DNA of 64,000 nt, taken from positions 124,001 through 188,000 of the forward strand of contig NZ_JALIEB010000007.1 of assembly GCF_025755255.1 (NCBI RefSeq), read 5' to 3'. Position numbers and translations under genes: made by a program. This DNA comes from Roseobacter sinensis (lineage in GTDB: Bacteria > Pseudomonadota > Alphaproteobacteria > Rhodobacterales > Rhodobacteraceae). Below, piece after piece: positions 34,527 to 43,424 of the stretch (its first letter is position 1; the number at the start of each line of letters is the position of its first letter). The notes below the pieces were generated by a model, which saw only the letters and a program-made list of their open reading frames with translations, had not been told where the DNA came from and did no database searches.

Positions 34527-35516
34527 ATGGAAATCGGCGATCTGGCAAAGCGCGTGGCAGCGGGAGAACGTCGGGCCCTGGCGCGGGCGATCACGCTGGT
34601 CGAAAGTGCCCGCGCCGATCACAAGGCACAAGCGGCCGCACTCCTCGAGGCGCTGCCGAAAGACCGGCAGGCGCTGCGCATCGGGCTTTCGGGGACGCCG
34701 GGTGTGGGCAAGTCCACTTTCATCGAGAGCTTCGGCATGATGCTGGTTGAGCAGGGCCTCAAGGTCGCGGTGCTGGCGGTTGACCCGTCCTCGACCCGTT
34801 CGGGCGGCTCGATCCTTGGCGACAAGACCCGGATGGACCGGCTGTCGCGGGCGGAGGGCGCCTTCATCCGCCCGTCGCCCAGCCAGACCCACCTAGGCGG
34901 TGTCGCGCGGCGGTCGCGCGAGGTGGTGGCGCTCTGCGAGGGGGCCGGGTTCGATGTGGTCCTGATCGAAACGGTTGGCGTCGGGCAGTCCGAGACCGTG
35001 GTGGCGCAGATGGCCGATATCTTCCTGCTTCTTCTGGCGCCCGCCGGGGGAGATGAGCTGCAAGGCGTGAAACGCGGTATCATGGAGATCGCCGATGTCA
35101 TCCTGATCAACAAGGCCGATGGCGACCTGAAAGCGGCCGCCACAAGGACCTGCGGGGACTACGCGGGCGCGCTACGCCTCTTGCGCAAGCGGCCGCAGGA
35201 TCCGGACGGCTTCCCCAAGGCGATGATGGTCTCGGCGGCGGAAAACACCGGAATTGAAGCCGTTTGGCAGGATCTTCTGCATCTGCGCGACTGGCGCACC
35301 GCGCAGGGTTTCTGGGACAAGACCCGCGCGGAGCAAGCGCGATACTGGTTCGAGGAGGAGGTGAAGACCACGCTCCTGTCACAGCTGCAAACCCCGGCGG
35401 CGCGGGCCGCCCTGGCCGAGTTGGGCGCCGCCGTTGCGCAGGGCGACAAAGCGCCCACAGCGGCAGCGGCGGAGTTTCTCGCCAGCCTGCCTCGGCACAG
35501 CGCCTCAAAACCCTGA
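34527..35516 (+). CDS. meaB: MeaB, methylmalonyl-CoA mutase-associated GTPase
   Basis: 329-aa G3E P-loop GTPase that loads and protects the B12-dependent methylmalonyl-CoA mutase. The P-loop is GLSGTPGVGKSTFIE, switch segments include VLAVDPSSTRSGGSILGDKTRM (quoted in part only) and VLIETVGVGQSE, and NKADGD is the guanine-specificity motif. No mutase gene is in the window. The gene is divergent from hrpB, with starts about 95 bp apart. Confidence 0.95.
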   Translation: MEIGDLAKRVAAGERRALARAITLVESARADHKAQAAALLEALPKDRQALRIGLSGTPGVGKSTFIESFGMMLVEQGLKVAVLAVDPSSTRSGGSILGDKTRMDRLSRAEGAFIRPSPSQTHLGGVARRSREVVALCEGAGFDVVLIETVGVGQSETVVAQMADIFLLLLAPAGGDELQGVKRGIMEIADVILINKADGDLKAAATRTCGDYAGALRLLRKRPQDPDGFPKAMMVSAAENTGIEAVWQDLLHLRDWRTAQGFWDKTRAEQARYWFEEEVKTTLLSQLQTPAARAALAELGAAVAQGDKAPTAAAAEFLASLPRHSASKP

Positions 35517-35653
35517 TTTCCCCGCTCCGCTGGGTTGACCGGGCGGGCGATTCCCACTAAAGCCTGCGAACGAATTTCCGGGGCGTAGCCGATGGCTGCT
35601 CCCTTTTGTCGTCTTACGGAGCGCCGGGGCGACCTTAGCTAGAGGATAGACCC

Positions 35654-35953
35654 ATGTCGCGCGTTTGCGAATTGACCGGAAAAGGCCCGATGACTGGCAA
35701 CAATGTCAGCCACGCCAACAACAAGACACGCCGGCGCTTTCTGCCGAACCTGAACGACGTCTCTTTGCAGTCCGAAGCCCTTGGCCGCGCGTTCAAGTTC
35801 CGGATCTCGGCAGCTGCTCTGCGCACCGTGGATCATCGCGGTGGGCTCGACAAGTTCCTGGCCAAAGCCAAGGATAGCGATCTGTCGCCAAATGCGCTGA
35901 AGGTGAAGAAGGCGATTGCGAAAGCCTCCGACACGGCGGAAGCGCTGAGCTAA
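35654..35953 (+). CDS. rpmB: 50S ribosomal protein L28
   Basis: 99 aa, beginning [20 protein letters not shown], the invariant L28 start, with [11 protein letters not shown]. It is the longer alphaproteobacterial form (about 95-100 aa; E. coli has 78). The leader contains TTGACC at 35535-35540, a possible -35 element, and TAGAGGATAGACCC before the ATG. An intrinsic terminator follows directly. Confidence 0.98.
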   Translation: MSRVCELTGKGPMTGNNVSHANNKTRRRFLPNLNDVSLQSEALGRAFKFRISAAALRTVDHRGGLDKFLAKAKDSDLSPNALKVKKAIAKASDTAEALS

Positions 35954-35978
35954 GTCTGTCACATCGCTGAAATGTCGC

Positions 35979-36007
35979 ACCCTGCCCGGACCTGGGCAGG
36001 GTTTTTT
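35979..36007 (+). terminator. Intrinsic terminator of rpmB
   Basis: Perfect 9-bp stem ACCCTGCCC (35979-35987) with GGGCAGGGT (35994-36002), 6-nt loop, then a run of six T residues ending at 36007. It is 25 bp behind the rpmB stop and immediately before the stop codon of the convergent sirtuin gene. Confidence 0.95.
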
Positions 36008-36008
36008 G

Positions 36009-36701
36009 TCAGCGGGCCAGAAGCTCCTCGACCCAGCGCGGTAGGGTCTGGCTGGCGGAACCGATGCGGATATCGTCGAACTGGCTGCCGACCAGCGAGG
36101 GTTCGATGTTGAACTCCACGGTCCGCGCGCCCGATCGCCGGGCTTCCGCAACGAACCCCGCCGCAGGGTAGACGTTGCCCGAGGTGCCGATGCTCGCGAA
36201 GAGATCCGCGCCTGCCAGATGCTCGAAGATTTCGTCCATATCATAGGGCATTTCGCCGAACCACACGATGTCGGGCCGCGCGGTTGGCCGCTCGCAGGCG
36301 GGGCAGGCATCACCGGGTGCCATCACCAGAGGCGCGGGCCAACGGTGATCGCAGGTGGCACAGAGTGCCGATTTCAGCGCGCCGTGCATGTGCATCACCT
36401 TCCGGCTGCCCGCCTTCTCGTGCAGATCGTCAACATTCTGCGTGACGACCACAACCTCGCCGTCAAAGTCCTGTTCGAGCCGGGCGAGCGCGCGGTGCCC
36501 CTCATTGGGCGCAGCTTCGGCCGCTTGCGCGCGGCGGGCGTTGTAGAACTCCATCACCAGTTTCGGATCGCGCGCGAAGCCTTCGGGCGTGGCCACATCC
36601 TCGATGCGGTGCTGCGCCCAGAGCCCGCCTTCGGCCCGGAATGTCCCAAGCCCGCTTTCGGCCGAGATGCCAGCGCCTGTCAGGATCACGATTTTCCGCA
36701 T
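36009..36701 (-). CDS. cobB: CobB-type NAD-dependent protein deacylase (sirtuin)
   Basis: 230-aa sirtuin. NAD-binding motifs LTGAGISAESGLGTFR and TQNVDDLHEKAG, the catalytic histidine in HMHGAL, zinc cysteines CATC and CPAC, and the GTSG and FNIE segments are present. EFYNARRAQ contains the Y-x-x-R pair that in E. coli CobB (Y92/R95) permits removal of succinyl and malonyl groups, so desuccinylase activity is likely in addition to deacetylation. Its stop abuts the rpmB terminator. Confidence 0.95.
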   Translation of the reverse strand: MRKIVILTGAGISAESGLGTFRAEGGLWAQHRIEDVATPEGFARDPKLVMEFYNARRAQAAEAAPNEGHRALARLEQDFDGEVVVVTQNVDDLHEKAGSRKVMHMHGALKSALCATCDHRWPAPLVMAPGDACPACERPTARPDIVWFGEMPYDMDEIFEHLAGADLFASIGTSGNVYPAAGFVAEARRSGARTVEFNIEPSLVGSQFDDIRIGSASQTLPRWVEELLAR

Positions 36702-36768
36702 GTCTATACTCCCCGCTGCTCGGCACAGTGATGACCCGCGCGTCGCAGGCTGTCAAAATCTTTGCCCC

Positions 36769-37728
36769 TCAAGGGGGCAGGATCTCAAGTTCGCCCGACA
36801 GGAACGGCAGGTCTGAAAGCGCGGGGTCGATCATATGGGTTTGGATCAGACGGCGCATGGTCTGGGCGATGTTGAGCGGGACGTCATCGGCCCAGTCCTC
36901 GCTGGCAAAGAGCGAGATCTGCCGGGCAAAGGGCGGCCCCGGCAACGGGAAGGCCTCGATCTGGGTGTGAAAGCGGTGCGCCCGCATGAAGCCGAGCGGC
37001 GTCGTGATCGTCCAGCCGATCCCGCGGGCCACCATCGCCATGAGCGCCAGGTGGCTGCCAATCTCGAAACGCTCGGGGTGCGCGCCAAGCTCCGAGGCCA
37101 GATGCGCTTCGATCTGCTGGCGGATGAGTTGGTCGTTGTCATAGCGCAGAAACGGCAGCCCGCCGGGATCCGGCAGTTCGGTTTCACTGCGCCCGGCACC
37201 GCGCGGCGCGACGCGCATAAACGGATCGCGCGCCAGCGCATGCTCGACCACGCCGTCAATCGGGCGGCCGGTGCTGGCCGAGATCGCCAGATGCAGTCGT
37301 TTTTCGGCCATGGCAGCGGCCAGATCGTTGCTTGAGGCGGTGATCATCTTGAACTTGCAGCCGGTCAGGCTCTCCGCAAGGATGGTGGCAAGGCGCGGGG
37401 TCACACTGTCGTCGAAATCGTCGATGATGCCGATGCTGAGCGCCTTGAGGTGGGCGAGGTCCATCACGGTGATTTCGCTACGGGCCAGTCGCAATTCGGT
37501 CAGCGCCGCCTCAGCGCGGTGCAGAAACAGCGTGCCTGCAGGTGTGAGCCGCATGGGCCGGCGCCTGTGGTCGACCAGTTCGACCCCGATGGCGGTCTCA
37601 AGGTTGCGCAGCTGCTGGCTCACTGCCGGTTGACTGAGACCGGTTCTGGCCGCAGCCTGTGCGACCGACCCGGTGCTGGCCAAGGCTTCGAAGACCTCGA
37701 GCCCGCGCAGGGTGATGCCTTTCATCAT
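36769..37728 (-). CDS. LysR-family transcriptional regulator
   Basis: 319 aa. The N-terminal winged helix-turn-helix (LEVFEALASTGSVAQAAART, then GLSQPAVSQQLRNLE) is classical, followed by a two-lobe co-inducer domain. It is divergent from the nitrilase-family gene 169 bp away, the usual arrangement of a LysR regulator with its target. The shared intergenic region holds the inverted repeat at 37756-37791. Confidence 0.93.
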   Translation of the reverse strand: MMKGITLRGLEVFEALASTGSVAQAAARTGLSQPAVSQQLRNLETAIGVELVDHRRRPMRLTPAGTLFLHRAEAALTELRLARSEITVMDLAHLKALSIGIIDDFDDSVTPRLATILAESLTGCKFKMITASSNDLAAAMAEKRLHLAISASTGRPIDGVVEHALARDPFMRVAPRGAGRSETELPDPGGLPFLRYDNDQLIRQQIEAHLASELGAHPERFEIGSHLALMAMVARGIGWTITTPLGFMRAHRFHTQIEAFPLPGPPFARQISLFASEDWADDVPLNIAQTMRRLIQTHMIDPALSDLPFLSGELEILPP

Positions 37729-37755
37729 GGGTGCGCACCTTCTGATAGGTTTTCA

Positions 37756-37791
37756 ATTTCTTGATGATGTTTTGCGTGAAGGTCAAGAAAT
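37756..37791. promoter_or_regulatory. Candidate operator in the LysR/nitrilase divergent promoter
   Basis: Perfect 9-bp inverted repeat ATTTCTTGA (37756-37764) and TCAAGAAAT (37783-37791) with an 18-bp spacer, in an AT-rich stretch just upstream of the LysR start. The arm separation (27 bp between arm centres) could fit a LysR tetramer contact, but the assignment is inferred. Confidence 0.5.
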
Positions 37792-37897
37792 ATGGGACCT
37801 GGCCTCTGACAAATGTCAAAAATCAGAATACGCAGGCCGGCTTGCAGTAGAGGTTCAAATCCGCGACGGTGGTGGCGCAGATTGAGGGACCCCGCCA

Positions 37898-38773
37898 ATG
37901 AAAGTCGCGACCGCCGCCTATTCGCTCGATGCTCTGACCTCCTGGGCCCAGTATGAAGACAAGATCAGCGCCTGGGTCGCCGAGGCCGCAGGGCAGGGGG
38001 CCGATCTTGCGGTCTTCCCGGAATATGGCGCGATGGAGCTTGCCACGCTTGCGGGTTTGGAAGTGGCTGCGGATCTGGAGGCGTCGCTCTTCGCCGTATC
38101 GGAGCGGCTGGCGGATGCGGATGCGCTGCACAGCCATCTCGCACAGCAATACGGTCTGCACATTCTCGCTGCCTCCGGTCCGGCGGCCACTGACACCCGG
38201 CCAGTCAACCGCGCGCGCCTCTTCGCGCCGGGCGGGCAGAGCGGCGCCCAGGACAAGCAGATCATGACCCGGTTCGAGCGGGATGTCTGGCGGGTGATTG
38301 GCGGCGGGCCCTTGCAGGTATTCGAGACCAACCTCGGCAAGATTGGCGTTCTGATCTGCTATGACAGCGAATTTCCCCTGCTTGGCCGCTCCCTGTCGGA
38401 CTGTGACCTCATCCTCGTGCCATCTTGCACCGAGGCGCTTTCGGGCTACTGGCGCGTGCGGATCGGAGCGATGGCCCGGGCGCTGGAGAACCAATGTGTG
38501 GCCGTCATGGCCTCTCTGGTCGGGGAGGCATCTTGGTCGGAGGCGGTGGATGTGAGCACGGGCACTGGCGGCGTCTTCGGGCCGCCCGATACCGGCTTTC
38601 CCGCCACAGGCGTTCTTGCCGAGGGGACACTGAATGCGCCGGGCTGGACCTACGCAGAGGTCGATCTGGCGGCGATCGCGCATGCGCGGGCCGATGGGGT
38701 GGTGCTCGGGCGCGCCCATTGGCCGGAGCAGATCGGGCGCGATGGGTCCCCGCCAATCCTGCAAATGCGTTAA
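37898..38773 (+). CDS. Carbon-nitrogen hydrolase (nitrilase superfamily)
   Basis: 291 aa. The catalytic triad can be placed: E42 (FPEYGAMEL), K120 (GAQDKQIMTRFE) and C154 (LICYDSEFPLLGR). Members hydrolyse amides, carbamoyl compounds or nitriles; this substrate cannot be read from sequence. It is divergent from the LysR gene, probably its regulator, and is followed by infA after 78 bp that contain an infA promoter. Confidence 0.9.
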   Translation: MKVATAAYSLDALTSWAQYEDKISAWVAEAAGQGADLAVFPEYGAMELATLAGLEVAADLEASLFAVSERLADADALHSHLAQQYGLHILAASGPAATDTRPVNRARLFAPGGQSGAQDKQIMTRFERDVWRVIGGGPLQVFETNLGKIGVLICYDSEFPLLGRSLSDCDLILVPSCTEALSGYWRVRIGAMARALENQCVAVMASLVGEASWSEAVDVSTGTGGVFGPPDTGFPATGVLAEGTLNAPGWTYAEVDLAAIAHARADGVVLGRAHWPEQIGRDGSPPILQMR

Positions 38774-38779
38774 TTCCCC

Positions 38780-38808
38780 TTGAAAAACCACCGAAATGCG
38801 CGCATTTA
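38780..38808 (+). promoter_or_regulatory. Probable infA promoter
   Basis: TTGAAA (38780-38785) and CATTTA (38803-38808) with a 17-bp spacer, 44 bp upstream of the infA ATG. The ribosome binding site AAGGAG is at 38841-38846. Confidence 0.5.
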
Positions 38809-38851
38809 AGCGGCGTCCACAGTTGGGTGGGCGTGCAATGAAGGAGAAACC

Positions 38852-39070
38852 ATGGCCAAGGAAGATACGCTCGAATTTCCCGGTGTCGTGAAGGAACTCC
38901 TGCCGAATGCGACGTTTCGGGTCGAGCTTGAGAATGGCCATGAGATCATCGCACATACGGCAGGAAAGATGCGCAAGAATCGCATCCGCGTTCTGGCAGG
39001 CGACAAGGTTCAAGTCGAGATGACGCCTTACGATCTGACCAAGGGTCGGATCAACTACCGCTTCAAGTAA
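38852..39070 (+). CDS. infA: Translation initiation factor IF-1
   Basis: 72 aa, the canonical length, with [20 protein letters not shown] and [23 protein letters not shown]; a single S1/OB-fold domain that binds the ribosomal A site with IF-2 and IF-3. The ATG follows the strong site AAGGAG. It leads a tight string: maf starts 4 bp later and RNase E/G and yacG follow with 4-bp overlaps. Confidence 0.98.
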   Translation: MAKEDTLEFPGVVKELLPNATFRVELENGHEIIAHTAGKMRKNRIRVLAGDKVQVEMTPYDLTKGRINYRFK

Positions 39071-39074
39071 GCCT

Positions 39075-39650
39075 TTGTTTATTCTGGGGTCTGGAAGTCC
39101 GCGCCGCAAGGAATTGCTGGCGCAAATCGGCGTTGTGCCCGACGCGATCCGCCCACCGGACATCGACGAAGACCCTTTGAAGGGTGAGTTGCCGCGCGCG
39201 TATTGCCAGCGGATCACGCGCGAGAAGGTCGGTGCGGTACAGGCAGGATCGGACGACATCGTGCTTTGTGCCGACACCACCGTCGCCTTGGGGCGCCGGA
39301 TCCTCGGCAAGCCAGCGGACACGATAGAAGCGGAGAACTTTCTAAAGCTGCTTTCAGGGCGCCGGCACCGTGTCATCACGGCGGTGGCTGTCCGCCGTGG
39401 CGGGCGGGTCTGGGAGGCTGATGTCGTGAGCACCGTTCGCATGAAACGCCTGTCTGACGAAGAGCTGCGCGGCTATCTCGCCACCGGCGACTGGCAGGGC
39501 AAGGCGGGTGCCTACGGCATTCAAGGCCCGGCCGGCCGCCTGATCCCCTGGATCAGCGGCTCCTTCACCGGCATCGTGGGATTGCCGCTGGCCGAGACGG
39601 CGAACCTCCTCTCCGCGGCAGGTCTGCCGATGTGGCAGCACGCCTCATGA
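39075..39650 (+). CDS. maf: Maf-family nucleotide pyrophosphatase
   Basis: 191 aa, start TTG 39075, so that the protein begins with [18 protein letters not shown], the Maf signature; no ATG is available before it. [30 protein letters not shown] and [11 protein letters not shown] are further family motifs. Maf enzymes hydrolyse non-canonical or dTTP/UTP-type nucleotides and are linked to septum control. The stop overlaps the RNase E/G start (ATGA). Confidence 0.93.
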   Translation: MFILGSGSPRRKELLAQIGVVPDAIRPPDIDEDPLKGELPRAYCQRITREKVGAVQAGSDDIVLCADTTVALGRRILGKPADTIEAENFLKLLSGRRHRVITAVAVRRGGRVWEADVVSTVRMKRLSDEELRGYLATGDWQGKAGAYGIQGPAGRLIPWISGSFTGIVGLPLAETANLLSAAGLPMWQHAS

Positions 39651-40669
39651 AGGGGCGCACAGTCGTTCTCGATCAGATCGGAGACCGTGAGGCGGCGGCG
39701 CTCATGGTCGATGGACAGTTGGAAGACCTGCTGATCGAAGCGGACGCCCCGCGCCCGGGCACGGTGTATCGGGCGATTGCTGACCGGCCGGTGAAGGGGC
39801 AGGGCGGCATGTTCCTCAGAACGCCGGCTGGTCCGGCCTTCCTGCGGCAGGTGAAGGGCCTTGCGCCCGGTCAGCCCTTGCTGGTGCAGGTCACGGGCTA
39901 CGCCGAGCCGGGCAAGGCGCTGCCGGTCACGCAGAAGCTGCTCTTCAAAAGCCGCTATGCCATCGTGACCCCCGGCGCGCCGGGGCTGAACATCAGCCGG
40001 GCCATCAAGGACGAGACGCGGCGGGATCAGCTGCTGGAGATGGCGCATGACATCGTTTCGGAGGAGACACTCGGGCTGATCCTGCGGTCGTCGTGCGCCG
40101 AGGCCGAAGCTGACGACATCACCGGCGACATCACCCAGATGACCACTCTCGCGACGCAAATTCTGGGTGATGCGGGGCGGGACTGCGAGGAACTGCTCGA
40201 GGGCGACGGGCCGCACATTCTGGCGTGGCGGGAATGGGTCGCGCCTGCCGAGATCGTGATCGACCCGGGCGGTTTCGAAAGCCACGGCATCCTCGATGTC
40301 ATCGACCGGGCCCGCCGCGCCGAGGTGCTGCTTGAGGGCGGTGGGTCTCTCTACATCGAGCCCACGCGCGCGCTGGTCGCGGTGGATGTAAACACAGGCC
40401 ACGACACCTCGCTTGCGGCGGGCCTCAAGGCCAACCTGGCCTGCGCTAAGGCTCTGCCGCGCGCGCTGCGGCTGCGGGGCCTGGGTGGGCAGATCGTGAT
40501 CGACCTCGCGCCGATGCCCAAGAAAGACCGGCGTGCCTTCGAAACCGCCCTGCGCCAGGCCTTCCGGGCCGATGACATCGAAACGGCCCTTGTCGGCTGG
40601 ACGCCGCTGGGCCATTTTGAGTTGCAGCGCAAACGCGCGCGCCCACCGCTCGCCGAGGTCCTGACATGA
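39647..40669 (+). CDS. Compact ribonuclease E/G-family protein
   Basis: 340 aa from ATG 39647 (ATGA overlap with maf). The DNase I-like catalytic subdomain is recognisable, with D247 ([10 protein letters not shown]) and D286 ([11 protein letters not shown]) at the positions of the two magnesium-binding aspartates of RNase E. The protein ends soon after this domain and lacks the CPxC zinc-link and small domain found in E. coli RNase E/G (489 aa or more). The S1 region is short. It may trim rRNA or tRNA. The next gene encodes a four-cysteine zinc protein. Confidence 0.88.
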   Translation: MKGRTVVLDQIGDREAAALMVDGQLEDLLIEADAPRPGTVYRAIADRPVKGQGGMFLRTPAGPAFLRQVKGLAPGQPLLVQVTGYAEPGKALPVTQKLLFKSRYAIVTPGAPGLNISRAIKDETRRDQLLEMAHDIVSEETLGLILRSSCAEAEADDITGDITQMTTLATQILGDAGRDCEELLEGDGPHILAWREWVAPAEIVIDPGGFESHGILDVIDRARRAEVLLEGGGSLYIEPTRALVAVDVNTGHDTSLAAGLKANLACAKALPRALRLRGLGGQIVIDLAPMPKKDRRAFETALRQAFRADDIETALVGWTPLGHFELQRKRARPPLAEVLT

Positions 40670-40866
40670 ACTGCCCGATCTGTGGAGACGAGACCCTGCC
40701 CGAGATGCGCCCCTTCTGCTCGAAGCGCTGCGCCGATCGCGATCTGGCGCGCTGGTTCAACGGCAGGTACGCAGTCCCGTCGAGCGATCCGGAAGATATC
40801 GACGCCCTGGAAGAGGCACTCGACGCCGCCGCGCAGGCGCAAGAGAGGCAGGACAAACCGCACTGA
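40666..40866 (+). CDS. yacG: YacG, DNA gyrase inhibitor zinc protein
   Basis: 66 aa with the zinc ribbon C3-x2-C6 and C18-x3-C22 (PFCSKRCADRDLARWFNGRYAVP), which is the YacG signature. In E. coli YacG binds GyrB and blocks DNA binding. It starts with an ATGA overlap to the RNase E/G gene and closes the infA operon; a REP-like hairpin follows at 40882. Confidence 0.94.
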   Translation: MNCPICGDETLPEMRPFCSKRCADRDLARWFNGRYAVPSSDPEDIDALEEALDAAAQAQERQDKPH

Positions 40867-40881
40867 TGGGCAGGCAGCTCC

Positions 40882-40900
40882 GGCGGGCTTTCAGGCCGCC
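40882..40900. repeat. REP-like palindromic unit (second copy)
   Basis: GGCGGGCTTTCAGGCCGCC, 19 nt, matches the arm at 9244-9262 (GGTGGGCTTTCAGGCCACC) except for two positions that pair with each other, so the stem is preserved. It lies between the convergent yacG and Anbu stop codons. Confidence 0.65.
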
Positions 40901-40906
40901 GCCGCC

Positions 40907-41638
40907 CTAAAGTGTGAAGTCCGGCAGTTGGTCGAAGGCGGTGCGCAGTGCATCCCCCCAGCCGGTCGAGATGCTCTGATAGACGGCGTCATCCGCCTCG
41001 ATCCGCCGTTCCAGCAGCGGGACAAAACCGTCGTTCTCATAGACCATCAGGTCGAAAGGCGGGGCCACCGAGAGGTTCGAGCGGACCGTGGAATCGAATG
41101 AGACCAGCAGAAGCTTCACCGCATCTTCGAACCGCATCGCAGGGTCATAGGCCCGCACCAGGATTGGGCGGCCGTACTTCGTCTCACCGATCTGGAAAAA
41201 CGGTGTCTCTTCGGTCACCTCGATGAAATTGCCCTCGGGATAGACCAGAAACATGGTGGGTGCGCTGCCCTGGATCTGGCCGCCCAGAATGACCGTTGCC
41301 TGAAACGCACCGTCTCCGACCGGACCGACGGGTGCGCTCTGCGCGATGACCTCTTTCAGCGTCCGCCCCACCATGCGCGCCACCTGAAACATCGAGGGCG
41401 CATGCAGGATCGAGGGATCCCGCTCGCCCACGGCCTTCACGCGCTCTTCGATCATGCTCACGAGGGCCTGCGTGGTCGCGAGGTTCCCTGCCGTCATCAG
41501 CGTGATCAGTCGCTCGCCCGGCACGCCCCATTGAAACATCTTGCGCGTCTTGGCGAAGTTGTCGACACCCGCGTTGGTGCGGGTGTCGGACATGAACACT
41601 AGGCCGCGGTCGAGCCGCAGGCCCACGCAATAGGTCAT
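40907..41638 (-). CDS. Anbu, proteasome-related peptidase
   Basis: 243 aa. The sequence begins MTYCVGLRLDRGLVFMSDTR; removal of Met would expose Thr as the N-terminal nucleophile, and the aspartate in MSDTR and lysines in KTRKMF correspond to the Asp17/Lys33 region of proteasomal beta subunits. Anbu assembles into open helical or ring forms and is the proposed ancestor of HslV/20S subunits; its substrates are unknown. It is the last gene of a four-gene operon conserved across proteobacteria. Confidence 0.92.
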   Translation of the reverse strand: MTYCVGLRLDRGLVFMSDTRTNAGVDNFAKTRKMFQWGVPGERLITLMTAGNLATTQALVSMIEERVKAVGERDPSILHAPSMFQVARMVGRTLKEVIAQSAPVGPVGDGAFQATVILGGQIQGSAPTMFLVYPEGNFIEVTEETPFFQIGETKYGRPILVRAYDPAMRFEDAVKLLLVSFDSTVRSNLSVAPPFDLMVYENDGFVPLLERRIEADDAVYQSISTGWGDALRTAFDQLPDFTL

Positions 41639-41673
41639 GATATCCAGTCCATCATCTGTCTTGCTGCAGAGGC

Positions 41674-42471
41674 TTACTGCTGTATCTGCAGCGACACAAT
41701 CATCGATTCTTTCGCAGCGCCCAGCCGCAGACCGGAAATCGGCGCCGCTCGGCGGTAGTCGCGGCCATGGGCCAGCCGCACGTAGCGTTCGTCAGGGCTG
41801 ATGCCGTTCGAGACGTCGAACCCGACCCAGCCGAGACCGTCCAGATGCGCCTCGGCCCAGGCGTGGCTGGCGTCCTGATCGATGCGATCATCCATCAGTA
41901 GATAGCCCGAGACGTAGCGCGCAGGAAGTCCCGCCGCCCGGGCAGCGGCCACGAAAATCTGCGCGTGATCCTGGCAGACACCGCTGCCGCCCATGAGCGC
42001 CTCTTCGGCGGTTGTCGCAGCATAGGTCTCACCGATCTGATAGGGCGCGGCCATCAGGATCGAACTTGATAGCGCATGCAGGGCGGCCAGCTGATCGCTG
42101 CTCCCTACCAGATGCTTGGCCAGCGCCATAATGCCTGGGCCGGCTTCGGTGAGCGGGGTGGGCTGCTGGAAGTACCACAGGGGGGCGGGTCCGTAGACCT
42201 TGCCAAGAACGCCTGACGTGTCTGTTGTCTCGACCTCACCGGTTGCGGTGATCGCCACTTCTGTCGCACCGCGGTCCACACTAACCAAATGGACCTGTCC
42301 GCCGTTGTGGTCGCGGTACTTGGTCTCGATCCTGCCACCCTCGACCGTGATCTCCCATGTCAGCACCTGCTGTTGAGCGGTATTCGGCGGGCTCAGCCGG
42401 ACCTGCTGCAGGGCATAGTCCACCGGCGCGTCATAGTGGTAGCGGGTCGTGTGGTTGATCGTGAGCTGCAC
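41674..42471 (-). CDS. Transglutaminase-like protein of the Anbu cluster
   Basis: 265 aa. An N-terminal beta domain (LTINHTTRYHYDAPVDYALQ) precedes the papain-like transglutaminase core with the triad C166 (GSGVCQDHA), H203 (ASHAWAEAH) and D219 (VGFDVSNG). All three residues are present, so an active amide-cleaving or amide-forming enzyme is likely. It lies between the alpha-E gene (10-bp gap) and Anbu (35-bp gap). Confidence 0.93.
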   Translation of the reverse strand: MQLTINHTTRYHYDAPVDYALQQVRLSPPNTAQQQVLTWEITVEGGRIETKYRDHNGGQVHLVSVDRGATEVAITATGEVETTDTSGVLGKVYGPAPLWYFQQPTPLTEAGPGIMALAKHLVGSSDQLAALHALSSSILMAAPYQIGETYAATTAEEALMGGSGVCQDHAQIFVAAARAAGLPARYVSGYLLMDDRIDQDASHAWAEAHLDGLGWVGFDVSNGISPDERYVRLAHGRDYRRAAPISGLRLGAAKESMIVSLQIQQ

Positions 42472-42481
42472 CTGACGCCTC

Positions 42482-43423
42482 CTAGGCCATGAACCGGTAG
42501 TCCTGTTCGATCTGCGACCCGAGGGCGTTGTTGTCGCGGATGAACTCGGTCACCACCTCGTGCAGGCCAAGATCGAAGACGGTGTTGATGTCCGATTCGC
42601 GCACCCAGCGTTTCAGCCTGTCGGCCAGATCGTGGCAGGGGTGGCGCTGCTCGTACTCTTGTTCGAGATACCGCAGGTTCTCAGTGGTCTGCTTGACGCA
42701 GAAGGCGAGTGAGCGCGGCAGGCGCTTGTCGAAGATCAGAAATTCGGCAATCGCCGTCGCGGTCATGTCCTTTTCGTCGAGCCAGCGGAAACAGCGATGC
42801 GCCGAGACCGAGCGCAGGATCATTTCCCACTGCACGTTGTCGAGCGAGGATCCCACCGCAGAGGCCGACGGCAACAGTGTATAATATTTCACGTCGATGA
42901 TCCGCGCGGTGTTGTCCGCCCGCTCGATGAAGGTGCCGATGCGGGCGAAATCATAGATGTCATTGCGCAGCATCGTGCCATAGAGCGCACCGCGCACCAG
43001 CGCGCTCTGCTTTCGGATCGTCGCCAGCACGCTTGGCAGATCGACCGTGGTGACAGGTTCTTTCAGCAGATCACGCAGGGTCATCCAGTTGTCATTGACC
43101 GCTTCCCATACCTCGGTCGTCAGTGCCGTCCGAACCAGCCGCGCATTGTCGCGCGCGGATTTCGTGACCGAGATTACGCTCGAGGGGTTGTCTGGGTCGC
43201 GCAACAGCCAGTCCATCACCAGCGTGTCGCTGTAGCTGTCGTATTTGGCCTGATATCCCATGGCCGCACCGGAGGTCGTAACCACCGATTGCCATTCGGA
43301 CTCGGCATCCGAGGAACGGGTGAGCGCCATGCGGAAGCCGGCCTCCAGCAGGCGTGCGGTGTTTTCGCTGCGCTCGAGAAACCGGAACATCCAGTAGAGG
43401 CCACCTGCGGTTTTTCCCAGCAT
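42482..43423 (-). CDS. Alpha-E domain protein of the Anbu cluster
   Basis: 313 aa from ATG 43423, which comes 1 base after the ATP-grasp stop; an upstream in-frame ATG at 43462 overlaps that gene and is rejected. The all-helical protein starts LGKTAGGLYWMFRFLERSEN, the alpha-E signature. Many Glu- and Arg-rich helices suggest a binding role, and it is nearly always encoded with the circularly permuted ATP-grasp protein. No reaction is known. Confidence 0.92.
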   Translation of the reverse strand: MLGKTAGGLYWMFRFLERSENTARLLEAGFRMALTRSSDAESEWQSVVTTSGAAMGYQAKYDSYSDTLVMDWLLRDPDNPSSVISVTKSARDNARLVRTALTTEVWEAVNDNWMTLRDLLKEPVTTVDLPSVLATIRKQSALVRGALYGTMLRNDIYDFARIGTFIERADNTARIIDVKYYTLLPSASAVGSSLDNVQWEMILRSVSAHRCFRWLDEKDMTATAIAEFLIFDKRLPRSLAFCVKQTTENLRYLEQEYEQRHPCHDLADRLKRWVRESDINTVFDLGLHEVVTEFIRDNNALGSQIEQDYRFMA

Positions 43424-43424
43424 G

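Noticed and set aside
34432-34548. N-terminal extension of HrpB by 39 residues
   Set aside because: The extension overlaps the meaB start, lacks helicase character, and ATG 34431 starts directly before the typical HrpB N-terminus.
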